Shown piece after piece: positions 61,301 through 62,181 of a DNA stretch of 64,000 nucleotides (its first letter is position 1; each line of letters opens with the position of its first letter). The notes under the pieces are model-generated. The model was not told the DNA's origin, did not search any database, and saw only the letters and a program-made list of their open reading frames with translations. The stretch covers positions 123,658,146-123,722,145 of the forward strand of contig OY757011.1 in NCBI GenBank assembly GCA_963580285.1, given 5' to 3'. The stretch comes from Lucinisca nassula (lineage: Eukaryota > Mollusca > Bivalvia > Lucinida > Lucinidae). The position numbers and the translations under genes are program-made.

Positions 61301-62019
61301 CAGGATGCTTTCCCACCAGGTATCAACTTAATCTGACTTCTGGTTCGGGCGGAGATGTCGAAACAACGGACAACAGGTCATGGCATAAGCTGACCTGGAC
61401 TTTTAGCCAGGTGAGCAAAAAATTTGGACACGTGCAGATTACACTTGCTTATATTTAATTAAGTTTCTTTATGAATTTTTTTCTGAAATCAGAAACCAAA
61501 ACTTACGAATATTGTCAAAGTTATCAGGTAGGTAAACCTTAAAATCAACCCATTCAAATGTTTCCTGCTCCTCCTCAGAACTGTCCTCATCTGATGTACT
61601 TCTACCTGGTTCGTTCTTTTCAACAGAAGTGTTTGCAATTGGTCTTGTGCTTGTTCCGTATTTCCTGATAACTTCCAGCTCCGTGTCAGAGCCAGGGGGT
61701 GTCAAGTGACGTGTCTTCTCTTTTGCTTTGCCAGTTTTCACAGTTGTTGGCTTTTCTTTGTCTATTTTCTGTTTGCCAGATGATACAATTTTCCAAGACG
61801 GAGGAATCTCTACTTTCTGTATGTTCTTCTCAGTTTCTAATCGTATCTTTAATTTAGGAACTTTTTTCTCAGGACTCTTCCTTACACATGGTTTGTAGGA
61901 CTTTTCTTCCTCTCTAGGAGGGGAGCGACCCAGTCTTCTGTCCCTTTGCAAAAAACGTGGTGATCCATCACTAGGTTTTATTATAGCTGATTTTCTTTGA
62001 GTTTTCTTTTTAGAAGTAG
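14985..62019 (-). CDS. USP36/USP42: USP36/USP42-type ubiquitin-specific protease, 14 exons seen, 5' end outside window
   Basis: This is a cysteine protease of peptidase family C19 that removes ubiquitin from proteins; USP36 and USP42 in vertebrates act mainly in nucleolus and nucleus. Joining complement(61507-62019, 56604-56657, 50685-50897, 47392-47508, 46076-46178, 42655-42722, 40795-40865, 33023-33105, 29598-29675, 28561-28675, 25860-25982, 23637-23759, 19124-19322, 14985-16360) gives 3,236 nt with GT-AG introns throughout and an unbroken frame. The catalytic domain is about 300 residues, the usual size for this clade, and runs from GLVNRGNTCFVNAALQC to YVLFYMR. Motifs appear in the expected order: Cys box, QEDSHEY, IFGGFLRSQ, CxxC pairs, QLKRF, SGHYTC, SDGTVS. 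A charged N-terminal region and a Lys/His-rich C-terminal tail flank it. The first visible exon starts at an acceptor in phase 1, so start codon and promoter lie beyond 64000. Whether it is closer to USP36 or USP42 cannot be settled here; one co-orthologue of both is likely. Oddities are Ser at the third triad position and Arg in the Cys box. Confidence 0.93.
16500..16660. mobile_element. PalIV fragment in intron 13
   Basis: The core is aacctgatcagactgctctc and 'agcagtcagatcttggtcc'. Confidence 0.45.
16708..16921. mobile_element. Inverted-repeat MITE with 'atttgcatgaaat' hairpin
   Basis: The central hairpin (16777-16856) pairs 'aggaaacaggatttgacatt' and 'gcaaattgtctcc' with their complements. 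Outer ends 'cagcagacg' and 'cgtctgctg' are also inverted. Confidence 0.55.
17138..17434 (-). mobile_element. SINE-B copy
   Basis: It runs from 'tttgtttgatttgaggttta' to 'caagccccgatgggtggggg'. Flanking 'gaaagcttg' occurs on both sides, a probable target duplication of at least 9 bp. Confidence 0.7.
17740..17835. mobile_element. PalV fragment
   Basis: Core: atggatccaaatcagctggc and 'gcagctgttcaggaacta'. Confidence 0.45.
17826..17995 (-). mobile_element. SINE-D copy (tRNA-derived head)
   Basis: On the minus strand the right part reads as a tRNA-like head: an A-box-like GGTGTAATGGTTATGC stretch, then a B box in 'GGATCGATCCCGGG'. The tail on the plus strand is gagtaagtgttttgagcttt. Other copies are at 33636, 44493, 45203 and 60118. 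Confidence 0.6.
17999..18381 (-). mobile_element. SINE-B copy interrupted by a small SINE-like insert
   Basis: SINE-B sequence stops at about 18078 and resumes at about 18162 ('gaaacttttaccccacattc'). The insert has 'gcgcgtcgttaaactcgaaa' and an (atc)n tract, the form of a short retroposon with a trinucleotide tail. Confidence 0.55.
18481..19028 (-). mobile_element. Old SINE-B copy split by a SINE-C insertion
   Basis: SINE-B sequence (ttgtgttgaggttttatgtc) runs to about 18692 and its end resumes after 19008. The SINE-C between carries the target duplication of this copy. Confidence 0.6.
18693..19008 (-). mobile_element. SINE-C copy with tRNA-like head and 14-bp target duplication
   Basis: Both flanks read accatgcagctaat (18679-18692 and 19009-19022). 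On the minus strand the first ~75 bp fold as a tRNA-like head: A box TGGCTCAGTCGG, a seven-base loop CTGGTGA between complementary arms, and B box GGTTCGATTCC. The body follows, with the 3' tail GGGCCATTAAACTCCAATAC. It is a retroposon promoter, not a tRNA gene, because the sequence is fused to a SINE body and repeated elsewhere. Confidence 0.82.
19124..19322 (-). CDS. USP36/USP42: USP exon m: low-complexity linker
   Basis: It encodes a Ser/Thr/Pro-rich linker (AKEAKATQRQPSFTSTPSTS) and then GGQKFIGPVKPKIIHTNELQ and VKPVKASTNS. Linkers with FIGP and similar short motifs follow the catalytic domain in USP42-like proteins. The acceptor is CATTGCAG and the donor GTAAGT (19118-19123). It enters in phase 0 and leaves in phase 1. 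Confidence 0.85.
19333..19934 (-). other. Intron 12 proximal sequence, no repeat recognised
   Basis: Apart from the doubtful 123-nt open stretch (19510-19632), nothing was recognised. Confidence 0.4.
19510..19632 (-). other. Possible cassette exon (41 codons), unproven
   Basis: Between exons l and m, both phase 0 at the junction, a 123-nt stretch is open on the minus strand. It is bounded by an AG (TATTACAG) and a GTAGAG donor-like site. It would add a basic segment (RWQRSSSRKRNYLKRQF, then a LAEEFGYSVNQLGY-like stretch) without changing frame. The upstream tract is purine-rich, a poor acceptor context, and I do not recognise the peptide. It may be chance open sequence in an intron. Confidence 0.22.
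20081..22350. mobile_element. Pearl-like element C with about 175-190 bp core repeats
   Basis: It starts caagagggccatgatggccc with 'cactcacctg' and ends after an acgcacgcacgg tract with 'gacaaaaagtgatccc'. About ten core units carry 'gctataatttgaacaatctt', 'ccactagatgaagcttcata' and 'gtttcagagaagaaga'. Element E (34812-40440) has the same start and end modules but a different core. An unrelated insert with 'ttatcctttggaagcaagg' lies at about 21400-21640. Non-coding. Confidence 0.7.
20364..20659. mobile_element. Pearl-like element D nested in element C
   Basis: It starts 'ctagagcgcgcagtcgatgg' and ends with an (acag/acgg)n tract (20568-20620) and a terminal hairpin 'ccccacttttcgttgaaaaa' then 'cgtgggga'. 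The interrupted unit of element C resumes at 20660. Confidence 0.6.
22409..22733 (-). mobile_element. SINE-A copy
   Basis: On the minus strand: tRNA-like head GGCCCCAATAGCTCAGTTGG, B box in GGTTCGATCCTGGGC, 3' tail GGCGTTAAACCAGAATTCAC and a (CA)n end. Flanks share 'atagaag'. It sits inside a PalIII element. Confidence 0.75.
22867..23561. repeat. 22/23-bp minisatellite, about 31 units
   Basis: Two unit types alternate irregularly: gggattagctactgacagct(ct), 22 bp, and gggctttagctactgacagc(tct), 23 bp. Differences between units are mostly single bases. The array ends 75 bp from the donor side of exon l (23637). Confidence 0.9.
23637..23759 (-). CDS. USP36/USP42: USP exon l: YVLFYMR end of catalytic domain
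   Basis: It encodes KIRTSLHTVSLQDVYVLFYM followed by REDKQQNMIIQNPALKTEEQK. YVLFYMR is the terminal strand of the USP fold. The acceptor is CTTATTTCAG and the donor GTAAAT (23631-23636), a weaker site than the other donors. It is phase 0 at both ends. A 700-bp minisatellite begins 75 bp past the donor. Confidence 0.92.
23956..25514. mobile_element. Non-autonomous hAT-like element, 1,559 bp
   Basis: The termini are 15-bp perfect inverted repeats CAGTGATTTTTTTAC, flanked by ttgtttt on both sides (23949-23955 and 25515-25521). Multiple 'tgcgtcc' motifs cluster near both ends in opposite orientation, as transposase-binding subterminal repeats do in hAT elements. The interior is CpG-richer than the host intron. 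A segment near 24350-24460 resembles the small element at 44927-45114. No transposase was recognised. A 7-bp duplication is one short of the usual 8. Confidence 0.72.
25515..25859 (-). other. Intron 11 sequence, nothing recognised
   Basis: AT-rich intronic sequence between the hAT-like element and exon k. Confidence 0.5.
25860..25982 (-). CDS. USP36/USP42: USP exon k: catalytic His box
   Basis: It encodes GPPELYSLYALLFHEGHSAN then SGHYTCTVKSGNKWFHISDG T. The catalytic His is codon 25914-25916. The place where USPs carry Asp or Asn (family pattern N/D-D-S/D) reads Ser, followed by Asp at 25866-25868. The exon is 41 codons with phase 0 at both ends. The acceptor is TTTCTTCAG and the donor GTAAGT (25854-25859). 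Confidence 0.95.
26110..26290. mobile_element. MITE M5
   Basis: Hairpin: ttatttctgctcaaaacata, gtgggtattcgttagaacag, then 'cctcagtgagg' and the complement, ending 'agcagaaataagaaaaata'. Other M5 copies: 28765-28876, 31700-31880, 43480-43670, 48627-48745, 48790-48920, 56100-56200, 57540-57625. Confidence 0.7.
26559..26770. mobile_element. PalI palindromic element, well preserved
   Basis: It runs from 'ttaacccttgtcctgctg' to 'agcagaacaagggttaa'. The core hairpin tgatcagatggcttcttcag is complete. Confidence 0.72.
26800..27154. repeat. Pieces of pearl-like repeats
   Basis: 'gaaatgtaggccataggcca' and 'gccatccctacatgcaaatt' match the family at 605-1555. 'caaatccccacgctttttcc' matches element D. 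The mix is a degenerate composite. Confidence 0.4.
27155..27441 (+). mobile_element. SINE-B copy with 14-bp target duplication
   Basis: Flanks read accaattaccatta on both sides (27141-27154 and 27442-27455). The body runs from 'ccataggggcttgaagaaat' to 'gacattaaacctcaaatcaa'. The integration is within the degenerate pearl-like repeat. Confidence 0.8.
27672..28187 (-). mobile_element. Dimeric SINE-B
   Basis: A complete SINE-B (27676-27968) is followed head-on by a second copy lacking its 3' tail (27969-28187), with no sequence between. Outer flanks share 'tattgttagag' on both sides, so the pair probably inserted as one unit. Confidence 0.7.
28226..28422. mobile_element. Inverted-repeat MITE M6
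   Basis: It starts 'aattccactattaagacc' and ends 'ggtggtcttaatataggaat'. The central hairpin is gttcaaagtggtcttaaaga and its complement. A second copy is at 56224-56418. Confidence 0.65.
28561..28675 (-). CDS. USP36/USP42: USP exon j: palm strand, VKFPPRLNIRGYMS
   Basis: It encodes FHATHDDKFGGTFRGVKLNK and AVKFPPRLNIRGYMSIRN, corresponding to the K-D-V-x-Y-P-x-x-L-x-I-R-P-Y-M strand of the family. There is an insertion-like HATHDDKFGGTFRG compared with the shorter loop usual here. The acceptor is TCTTCAG and the donor GTAAGT (28555-28560). It ends in phase 0. Confidence 0.92.
28765..28876. mobile_element. MITE M5 copy
   Basis: The hairpin has ttgtgggtacttgttagaat and cgcctcatcgaggcg at the apex, then the complement. 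Confidence 0.65.
28877..29597 (-). other. Intron 9 sequence, mostly unrecognised
   Basis: A short match to the 'gttgacgaa..gatgaatgga' repeat piece lies near 29025. No gene or RNA was seen. Confidence 0.4.
29598..29675 (-). CDS. USP36/USP42: USP exon i: second CxxC end and QLKR strand
   Basis: It completes KCKQKVEALKRFTIHKAPN and IMTVQLKR. The RFTIHxxPNxxxxxLKRF block is diagnostic of the USP36/42 clade. The acceptor is CCTTGCAG and the donor GTGAGT (29592-29597). The intron to the next exon splits the Arg codon of LKRF. Confidence 0.94.
29716..30098. mobile_element. PalI element with a (gat)n-tailed insertion
   Basis: PalI sequence is broken at 'atcaaccaa' (about 29761) and resumes after 'gatgaaccaa' (about 29947). 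The insert ends in a (gat)n tract and the flanks share 'aaccaa', as for a small retroposon. The Asp-rich open frame over this tract is an artefact. Confidence 0.55.
30148..30358. mobile_element. PalI palindromic element, well preserved
   Basis: It runs from 'ttaacccttctcttgctg' to 'aacagcaagataagggttaa', with the complete core. Confidence 0.72.
30487..30725. mobile_element. SINE-C tail fragment and PalIV element
   Basis: A short SINE-C tail (tttggagttaaatagcccag) precedes a PalIV core with a duplicated 'agatccagat..gactgctcc' block (30600-30640). Confidence 0.5.
30726..31031. mobile_element. PalI element with tandem core duplication
   Basis: The core block beginning gacaacccctatctttgcaa is present twice (30749-30841 and 30842-30934, period 93 bp). 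Only one set of outer arms is present. Confidence 0.7.
31230..31515 (-). mobile_element. SINE-B copy
   Basis: It runs from 'tttgtttgatttgaggttta' to 'caatcccctatgggcggggg'. Flanks share 'atccagtacagt', a target duplication. Confidence 0.75.
31516..32243. mobile_element. Pearl-like fragment with M5 insertion
   Basis: A right end with 'gacagacagacatcc' and a terminal hairpin (ccccactttttctttgaaaa, gtgcggggata) resembles element D. A MITE M5 copy (31700-31880) is embedded. Confidence 0.5.
32248..32458. mobile_element. PalI palindromic element
   Basis: It runs from 'taacccttatcttgctgttc' to 'agcaagataagggttaa', in the opposite orientation to the copy at 30148. Confidence 0.7.
32459..32822 (-). 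other. Intron 8 sequence with a degenerate MITE M4 piece
   Basis: The M4 hairpin remnant (gcatatgtaaaagctactca) lies at about 32520-32560. The remainder has scattered acgt-rich motifs but nothing recognised. Confidence 0.4.
32823..32935. repeat. Long perfect-arm palindrome next to exon h
   Basis: Arms of about 50 bp pair almost completely: attattgaatttattaaact .. ggaataaaatgc, apex 'tcggcaaagcctcg', then the complement. It would fold into a stable hairpin in the intron RNA about 90 nt from the exon h donor. Confidence 0.75.
33023..33105 (-). CDS. USP36/USP42: USP exon h: finger segment with the start of the second CxxC
   Basis: It encodes TCNTLERAFEMFVSPERLDI then ENAYKCG, with the Lys-Cys of the second CxxC completed by the next exon. 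The acceptor is TTTTACAG (33106-33107). The donor sits in a GTAAGTAAG context, so GTAAGT recurs 4 bp inside the intron (33013-33018); phase supports the exon-proximal site. A strong palindrome lies about 90 bp beyond the donor (32823-32935). Confidence 0.92.
33125..33310. mobile_element. PalIV element
   Basis: 'accaaacagtgtagccccag' and 'gatcagtctacactgtttgc', with the loop shortened. The arms match 30540-30725. Confidence 0.5.
33636..33787 (-). mobile_element. SINE-D copy
   Basis: On the minus strand the head reads GGTGTAGTGGTTATGC .. GGATCGATCCCGGGC. The tail on the plus strand is gtttaagttttacgtctcac. Flanks share 'cactgttcaatgga', a 14-bp target duplication. Confidence 0.7.
34036..34205. 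mobile_element. MITE M2 copy
   Basis: It starts 'gaatgggaacacc' and ends 'aaggtttatccattcccctt', with one arm of the 'agcaaattctttcctt' hairpin. Confidence 0.55.
34433..34747. mobile_element. Truncated pearl-like element A, reverse orientation
   Basis: 'ctagaaatgcatccatagga' and 'cacggatgcccccgcc' mark the end. Two core units follow with 'tgaccttgaccttggaggta'. It stops abruptly at 34747. Confidence 0.6.
36574..39616. mobile_element. 3-kb element F with inverted termini and 174-bp palindromic units
   Basis: Termini are tgtaacggtcagtttcttcc and, inverted, tgtaacaggccggttcttcc, followed by reiterated 'cagtttcttcccc' and 'gggccggccc' blocks. The flanks read ccgg on both sides (36570-36573 and 39617-39620). 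Inside are about six units of 172-174 bp (gggccggccc at 37032, 37206, 37380, 37554, 37728 and 37900) and then three to four diverged units with 'cacatacagcggtat'. No open frame resembles a transposase. I do not recognise the family. Confidence 0.7.
38578..38912 (+). mobile_element. Full-length SINE-A with perfect 15-bp target duplication
   Basis: Flanks are identical: ttcagataacaaata (38563-38577 and 38913-38927). The head is tRNA-like (ccggccccgatagctcagtt, A box; gggttcgatcccgggc, B box). The body ends with gcgacgttaaacccgaattc and (ca)n. It is likely one of the youngest insertions here, inside element F. Confidence 0.88.
40530..40746. mobile_element. PalIII element
   Basis: 'taacccattgtatactag' to 'cacctgcaatgggttaa', with core cagacgccgcattctgcggc. 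It lies in intron 7 close to the exon g donor. Confidence 0.68.
40795..40865 (-). CDS. USP36/USP42: USP exon g: first zinc knuckle (CLKC)
   Basis: It encodes VVCLKCKAKSNTFDPFLDIS and LDIK. The CxxC pair is the first half of the zinc-binding fingers, and FDPFLDISLDI is the conserved strand after it. The acceptor is TTCTTGCAG (40866-40867) and the donor GTAAGT (40789-40794). It ends in phase 0. A PalIII copy lies about 50 bp past the donor. Confidence 0.94.
40985..42262. repeat. PalIV fragment and a degenerate 130-147 bp tandem array
   Basis: After a PalIV end (gatccagcaaggagtcc at about 41058), at least seven units follow with 'ttatcataaggaacaagaa', 'gtggggatctgaacggtttc' and 'gagatat.tggccttttat'. 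A SINE-A copy sits in the array at 41663-41941. Non-coding. Confidence 0.6.
41663..41941 (-). mobile_element. SINE-A copy
   Basis: On the minus strand: CCGGCCCCGATAGCTCAGTT head, GGGTTCGATCCCGGGC B box, tail AACGTTAAACCCGAATACAC. A deletion relative to the copy at 38578 lies in the middle of the body. Confidence 0.72.
42267..42530 (-). pseudogene. Mariner-type transposase C-terminal remnant
   Basis: The minus strand encodes about 60 residues matching the C-terminal end of mariner/SETMAR-type transposases: CPRLKKYISGRKFEQ, later AFNDWIRRLKVCISVKGE, then a stop (42355-42357) where Tyr is usual, then FEGTK and a terminal stop (42337-42339). An inverted-repeat-like end 'cgaggactgttcaaatatga' lies at 42267, preceded by TA. 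The DDE catalytic region is missing, so the copy is dead. Confidence 0.6.
42655..42722 (-). CDS. USP36/USP42: USP exon f: 68-nt IFGG exon
   Basis: This very short exon was found by looking for the missing segment between the QEDSHEY box and the first zinc knuckle. It encodes LDRYSKETTVVNQIFGGFLR plus SQ, matching the family's conserved pre-finger strand. The acceptor is ATTTTTCAG (42723-42724) and the donor GTAGAG (42649-42654). It takes one base to finish the previous codon and gives one base to the next, so the phase chain closes exactly. A mariner remnant lies downstream on the minus strand. Confidence 0.92.
42748..43129. mobile_element. Element with 'agggctggctaatcgg' ends around a palindromic core, copy 1
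   Basis: Ends are 'ttagggctggctaatcggag' and 'gatcgtgccagccttaa'. Repeated 'ataatcgatta' motifs lie near both ends. The centre holds the same aaacagtgtag..gacgccgc hairpin as the Pal families. Copy 2 is at 45356-45747. Confidence 0.62.
43208..43382. mobile_element. Palindromic MITE M1, copy 2
   Basis: Outer arms 'ttatttgcattatttgctgg' and their complement, with the same ggtaaccagacccccctgac hairpin as 879-1051. Confidence 0.78.
43480..43670. mobile_element. MITE M5 with a 5'-truncated SINE-B tail inserted
   Basis: The M5 hairpin (gttgtgggtactcattagaa) is interrupted near its left end by about 60 bp of SINE tail (ggggtttaacgtccccgtca). Flanks share 'ccacaaaa'. Confidence 0.55.
43671..44490 (-). 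other. Intron 5 sequence, no repeat recognised
   Basis: It includes a small palindrome (gaaccccgaaggggtggggttc region at 43884-43905). The rest is unrecognised. Confidence 0.4.
44493..44634 (-). mobile_element. SINE-D copy, degenerate
   Basis: It has 'gtttgaggtttactgagacg' and the head 'catcacagaggcttct' at the right, as in other SINE-D copies. Confidence 0.55.
44708..45201 (-). mobile_element. SINE-B copy split by a small hAT-like element
   Basis: SINE-B sequence runs 44708-44926 and resumes at 45115 after the insertion at its 'ccagtac' motif. Confidence 0.75.
44927..45114. mobile_element. 188-bp hAT-like MITE
   Basis: The termini cagggcctgacaaatc and gatttgtcaggccctg are perfect inverted repeats. 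The target ccagtac is duplicated (44920-44926 and 45115-45121), and the SINE-B consensus shows the empty site. Confidence 0.82.
45203..45353 (-). mobile_element. SINE-D copy
   Basis: 'gagttctatgtctcaccaac' tail and 'ctacatcactgaggct' head on the right. Confidence 0.55.
45356..45747. mobile_element. Element with 'agggctggctaatcgg' ends, copy 2
   Basis: Same architecture as 42748-43129, with the core at the same place (gacccagatgagacgccgca and 'ggcgtctcatcagggtc'). The core was therefore present before the family spread. Confidence 0.62.
45843..46063. mobile_element. PalIII element next to exon e
   Basis: 'taacccactgtatactagtg' to 'cctacaatggggtaa'. Its end lies 12 bp from the exon e donor (46070-46075). 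Confidence 0.68.
46076..46178 (-). CDS. USP36/USP42: USP exon e: QEDSHEY box
   Basis: It encodes IAKHFSLGRQEDSHEYLR and LSLEQMQKVCLVGHN. This is the QEDAHEF helix typical of USPs, which packs behind the catalytic Cys. The acceptor is TTTTCAG (46179-46180) and the donor GTAAGT (46070-46075). It enters in phase 1 and leaves in phase 2, as the next small exon requires. A 29-30 bp minisatellite begins about 50 bp upstream of the acceptor. Confidence 0.94.
46228..46745. repeat. 29-30 bp minisatellite
   Basis: About 17 units of 'catcaatttcccttgcaaga' plus 'caacttttgt' with point differences. It begins about 50 bp upstream (minus sense) of the exon e acceptor. Both strands stay open through part of the array only because the unit is close to a multiple of three. 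Confidence 0.85.
46746..47175. repeat. Intron 4 sequence with a PalIV element
   Basis: 46746-46994 holds nothing recognised. A PalIV core lies at 47095-47160 (gaccctgatcagattgctct and 'gagcagtctgatctggttc'). Confidence 0.45.
47392..47508 (-). CDS. USP36/USP42: USP exon d: CxxC segment and helix
   Basis: It encodes CRMMQKDKCILC followed by SFTRYLQESLRVNKHNIVP, matching the segment between the Cys box and the QEDAHEF box in USP36/42. The Cys spacing (C-x7-C-x2-C) is kept. The acceptor is TTTACAG and the donor GTAAGT (47386-47391). It is phase 1 at both ends. A PalIII repeat lies immediately upstream in the intron (47530-47762). Confidence 0.92.
47530..47762. mobile_element. PalIII element, uninterrupted reference copy
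   Basis: 'atcccattgcatgcgggaaa' to 'accagtatacaatgggtta'. The core is cccagatcagacgccacaga and 'gcgtctgatcaggg', and the right arm carries 'ggacttgtccaacatatagc'. It defines the intact order used to read the split copies. Confidence 0.72.
47763..48089 (-). other. Intron 3 sequence, nothing recognised
   Basis: AT-rich; a short palindromic 'ttatcattatgataaa' run lies near 47920. Confidence 0.4.
48090..48305. mobile_element. PalI palindromic element
   Basis: 'ttaactcttatcctgctgtt' to 'cagcaggataagggttaa', complete core. Confidence 0.72.
48353..48601. mobile_element. MITE M4, full length
   Basis: Termini 'cagggcccagttgttcaa' and 'ttgaacaactggccccagg' are inverted. 'cgttagcttaatgagctcgt' and the hairpin aaatgtgagcagcttttgcg lie inside. 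Other copies: 1738, 9920, 32459, 56427. Confidence 0.75.
48627..48920. mobile_element. Two MITE M5 copies
   Basis: 48627-48745 is degenerate (gttgtgggtacttgttatag). 48790-48920 is well preserved, with 'cctgttcgaggcgg' at the hairpin apex. Confidence 0.65.
49034..49440. repeat. Degenerate SINE-C-related sequence
   Basis: 'gtttgtttggcccagccaac' and 'gtcagtttacctaaccac' recall SINE-C. 'gactgataaggcctaattgg' blocks repeat twice. Confidence 0.4.
49445..49645. mobile_element. PalII with deleted core arm
   Basis: 'ttaaccctttttgtacc' to 'ggtacaaaatgggttaa'. The core hairpin arm is missing (gtggaggccctcatctgggc). Confidence 0.65.
49795..50384. repeat. SINE-C body fragment and unrecognised intron sequence
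   Basis: 49795-49965 matches the SINE-C middle (ctgacagctgcccttcttga). 50000-50330 shares 'gaaaattgt..ttttacag' spacing with 52740-52830, an unnamed low-copy repeat. Confidence 0.45.
50385..50600. mobile_element. PalIV element near exon c
   Basis: 'aaaaatcctaaaaattcgaa' to 'cccaatacttaggatcatta', with core gaccatgatcagactgattc and 'agcagtctgatctggggc'. It ends about 80 bp from the exon c donor. Confidence 0.6.
50685..50897 (-). CDS. USP36/USP42: USP exon c: catalytic Cys box
   Basis: This exon carries the N-terminal part of the catalytic domain with GLVNRGNTCFVNAALQC. The nucleophile Cys is codon 50767-50769. LTYCPPFVNYLLSGQHTRE follows, matching the USP36/42 pattern after the Cys box. The acceptor is TTTTTCAG (AG at 50898-50899) and the donor GTAAGT (50679-50684). 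The usual Leu of NLGNTC is Arg here. The exon ends with the first base of the Cys codon that opens the next exon. Confidence 0.95.
50923..52611. repeat. 31-bp minisatellite split by a hAT-like element
   Basis: Units of 'acatgtatatataagtgatt' plus 'cttgtacatat' lie at 50923-51067 and 52442-52611, about nine in all. Confidence 0.8.
51068..52441. mobile_element. Non-autonomous hAT-like element, 1,374 bp
   Basis: Termini CAGGGCTCGAGAAA are perfect inverted repeats, flanked by atatacat on both sides (51060-51067 and 52442-52449), the 8-bp duplication expected for hAT. CCGGTT/ACCGA-type motifs recur near both ends. The interior is single-copy in this window and has no transposase. Confidence 0.82.
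52612..53255 (-). other. Intron 2 sequence with low-copy repeat pieces
   Basis: A segment with 'cttccaaaggataaccctt' (53170-53190) is shared with 13865 and, inverted, with 21415. A palindrome around 'gaatcgctcggcaagccttg' lies at 53090-53130. Confidence 0.4.
53256..53469. mobile_element. PalI palindromic element
   Basis: 'ttaacccttgtcctgctg' to 'agcaggacaagggttaa', complete core. Confidence 0.72.
53908..53976. repeat. GC-rich hairpin
   Basis: gagcagcgaaggttctggcg .. 'actgcgcatctgcgcagg' .. complement. The arms are about 28 bp. Confidence 0.65.
54029..54581 (-). mobile_element. SINE-C copy with 15-bp target duplication, itself interrupted
   Basis: Flanks cttaacccattgtat occur on both sides. 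On the minus strand: head GGCCAGCCTCGGTAGCTCAG, B box GGTTCGATTCCTGCC. A roughly 200-bp inverted-repeat element (aaatgtcttgtttctggaaa and its complement, 54170-54370) sits in its tail part. Confidence 0.75.
54582..55975. mobile_element. PalIII element split by a hAT-like element
   Basis: PalIII arms at 54582-54675 (taacccattgtatactagtg) and 55836-55975 (tttttccatttttattctat, core, cccatgcaatggg) join to the PalIII consensus. Confidence 0.65.
54676..55835. mobile_element. Non-autonomous hAT-like element, 1,160 bp
   Basis: Termini CAGAGCTCTC are inverted at both ends, and a second inner repeat 'aggattctg'/'caggattcc' is near-inverted. The target is T-rich (ttttt on both sides), so the duplication length is uncertain. 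The interior includes CpG-rich 'gcgctgccgc' and 'aaagcgcacgtgcc'. A G-run at about 55526-55547 may be misassembled. Confidence 0.65.
56100..56418. mobile_element. MITE M5 fragment and MITE M6 copy
   Basis: 56100-56200 is a short M5. 56224-56418 is M6 (aattccactattaagatc, hairpin gttcaaaagtggtcttaaag). Confidence 0.6.
56427..56585. mobile_element. MITE M4 copy beside microexon b
   Basis: Hairpin aaatgtgagtagcttttgca and its complement, with end 'tgaacaactggcccctga'. Confidence 0.65.
56604..56657 (-). CDS. USP36/USP42: USP exon b: 54-nt microexon
   Basis: This short exon encodes YYPPDDEVFRIAQNLPR, just upstream of the catalytic domain. The acceptor follows a TGTCCTCTAG context and the donor is GTATGT at 56598-56603. 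Both ends are phase 1, so the exon can be included or skipped without changing frame. A palindromic MITE copy (56427-56585) begins 19 bp beyond its donor side. Confidence 0.8.
56760..56977. mobile_element. PalI palindromic element
   Basis: 'ttgacccttatcttgctg' to 'agcaagataagagttaa'. A 6-bp 'agatct' duplication lies in the right core arm. Confidence 0.7.
57022..57520. mobile_element. Degenerate SINE-C split by a PalIII element
   Basis: SINE-C pieces at 57022-57124 and 57343-57520 flank a PalIII copy (57125-57342, 'taaaccattgcatactag' to 'gcatgcaatgggttaa'). Confidence 0.55.
57738..58027 (-). mobile_element. SINE-C copy
   Basis: On the minus strand: GCCGGCCTCGGTAGCTCAGT head, reduced B-box region, tail GGGCCATTAAACTCCAATAC. 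Flanks share 'tcagtac.taagtg'. Confidence 0.7.
58160..59635. mobile_element. Pearl-like tandem repeat G
   Basis: Units of about 330-380 bp carry 'agaagatttttgaagggttt', 'tcttggtcatgtgacc' and 'aaggtcaaggaatgacctt', at least four with strong divergence. Non-coding. Confidence 0.5.
59636..59936 (-). mobile_element. SINE-B copy
   Basis: 'tttgtttgatttgcggttta' to 'caagccctgattggtggggg'. Flanking 'cgac(t)gacag' is a possible target duplication. Confidence 0.65.
60118..60285 (-). mobile_element. SINE-D copy
   Basis: On the minus strand the head is GGTGCAGTGGTTACGC .. GGATTGATCCCGGGC. Flanks share 'aataaccagga'. Confidence 0.65.
60540..61421. mobile_element. Pearl-like tandem repeat H
   Basis: Units carry 'caagatggctgccatggtga', 'ccatcttggatatcc' and 'agtttcagttcaa'. 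It ends 'acaacggacaacaggtcatg', 'gccaggtgagcaaaa', an end module like element E. A C-run at about 60944-60962 may be misassembled. Confidence 0.5.
61507..62019 (-). CDS. USP36/USP42: USP exon a (first visible): charged N-terminal linker
   Basis: This 513-nt exon encodes about 171 residues, rich in Lys, Ser, Pro and Glu, with no folded domain that I recognise. It ends in an acidic serine stretch (TSDEDSSEEEQETFEWV) followed by DFKVYLPDNFDNI. The acceptor at 62020-62021 follows a long pyrimidine tract on the minus strand (about 62022-62090), and the donor is GTAAGT at 61501-61506. It enters in phase 1 and leaves in phase 1, matching the next exon at 56657. An upstream exon must exist beyond the window. 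The FEWV motif recurs near the protein's C-terminus. Confidence 0.85.
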
Positions 62020-62181
62020 CTAGTATTCCAAATAAAGAAAGATGAAAGATGGATAGAGAGAAAAAGAGAACAGACAGAAGAAAAGAAAAGTATTTTAAAC
62101 TGTACATGCACTTTAAAGTATTCTGCACCTCGCAAATGTATTACGGTAATGTACATGAATTGCCTAAAACATATATGTAAC

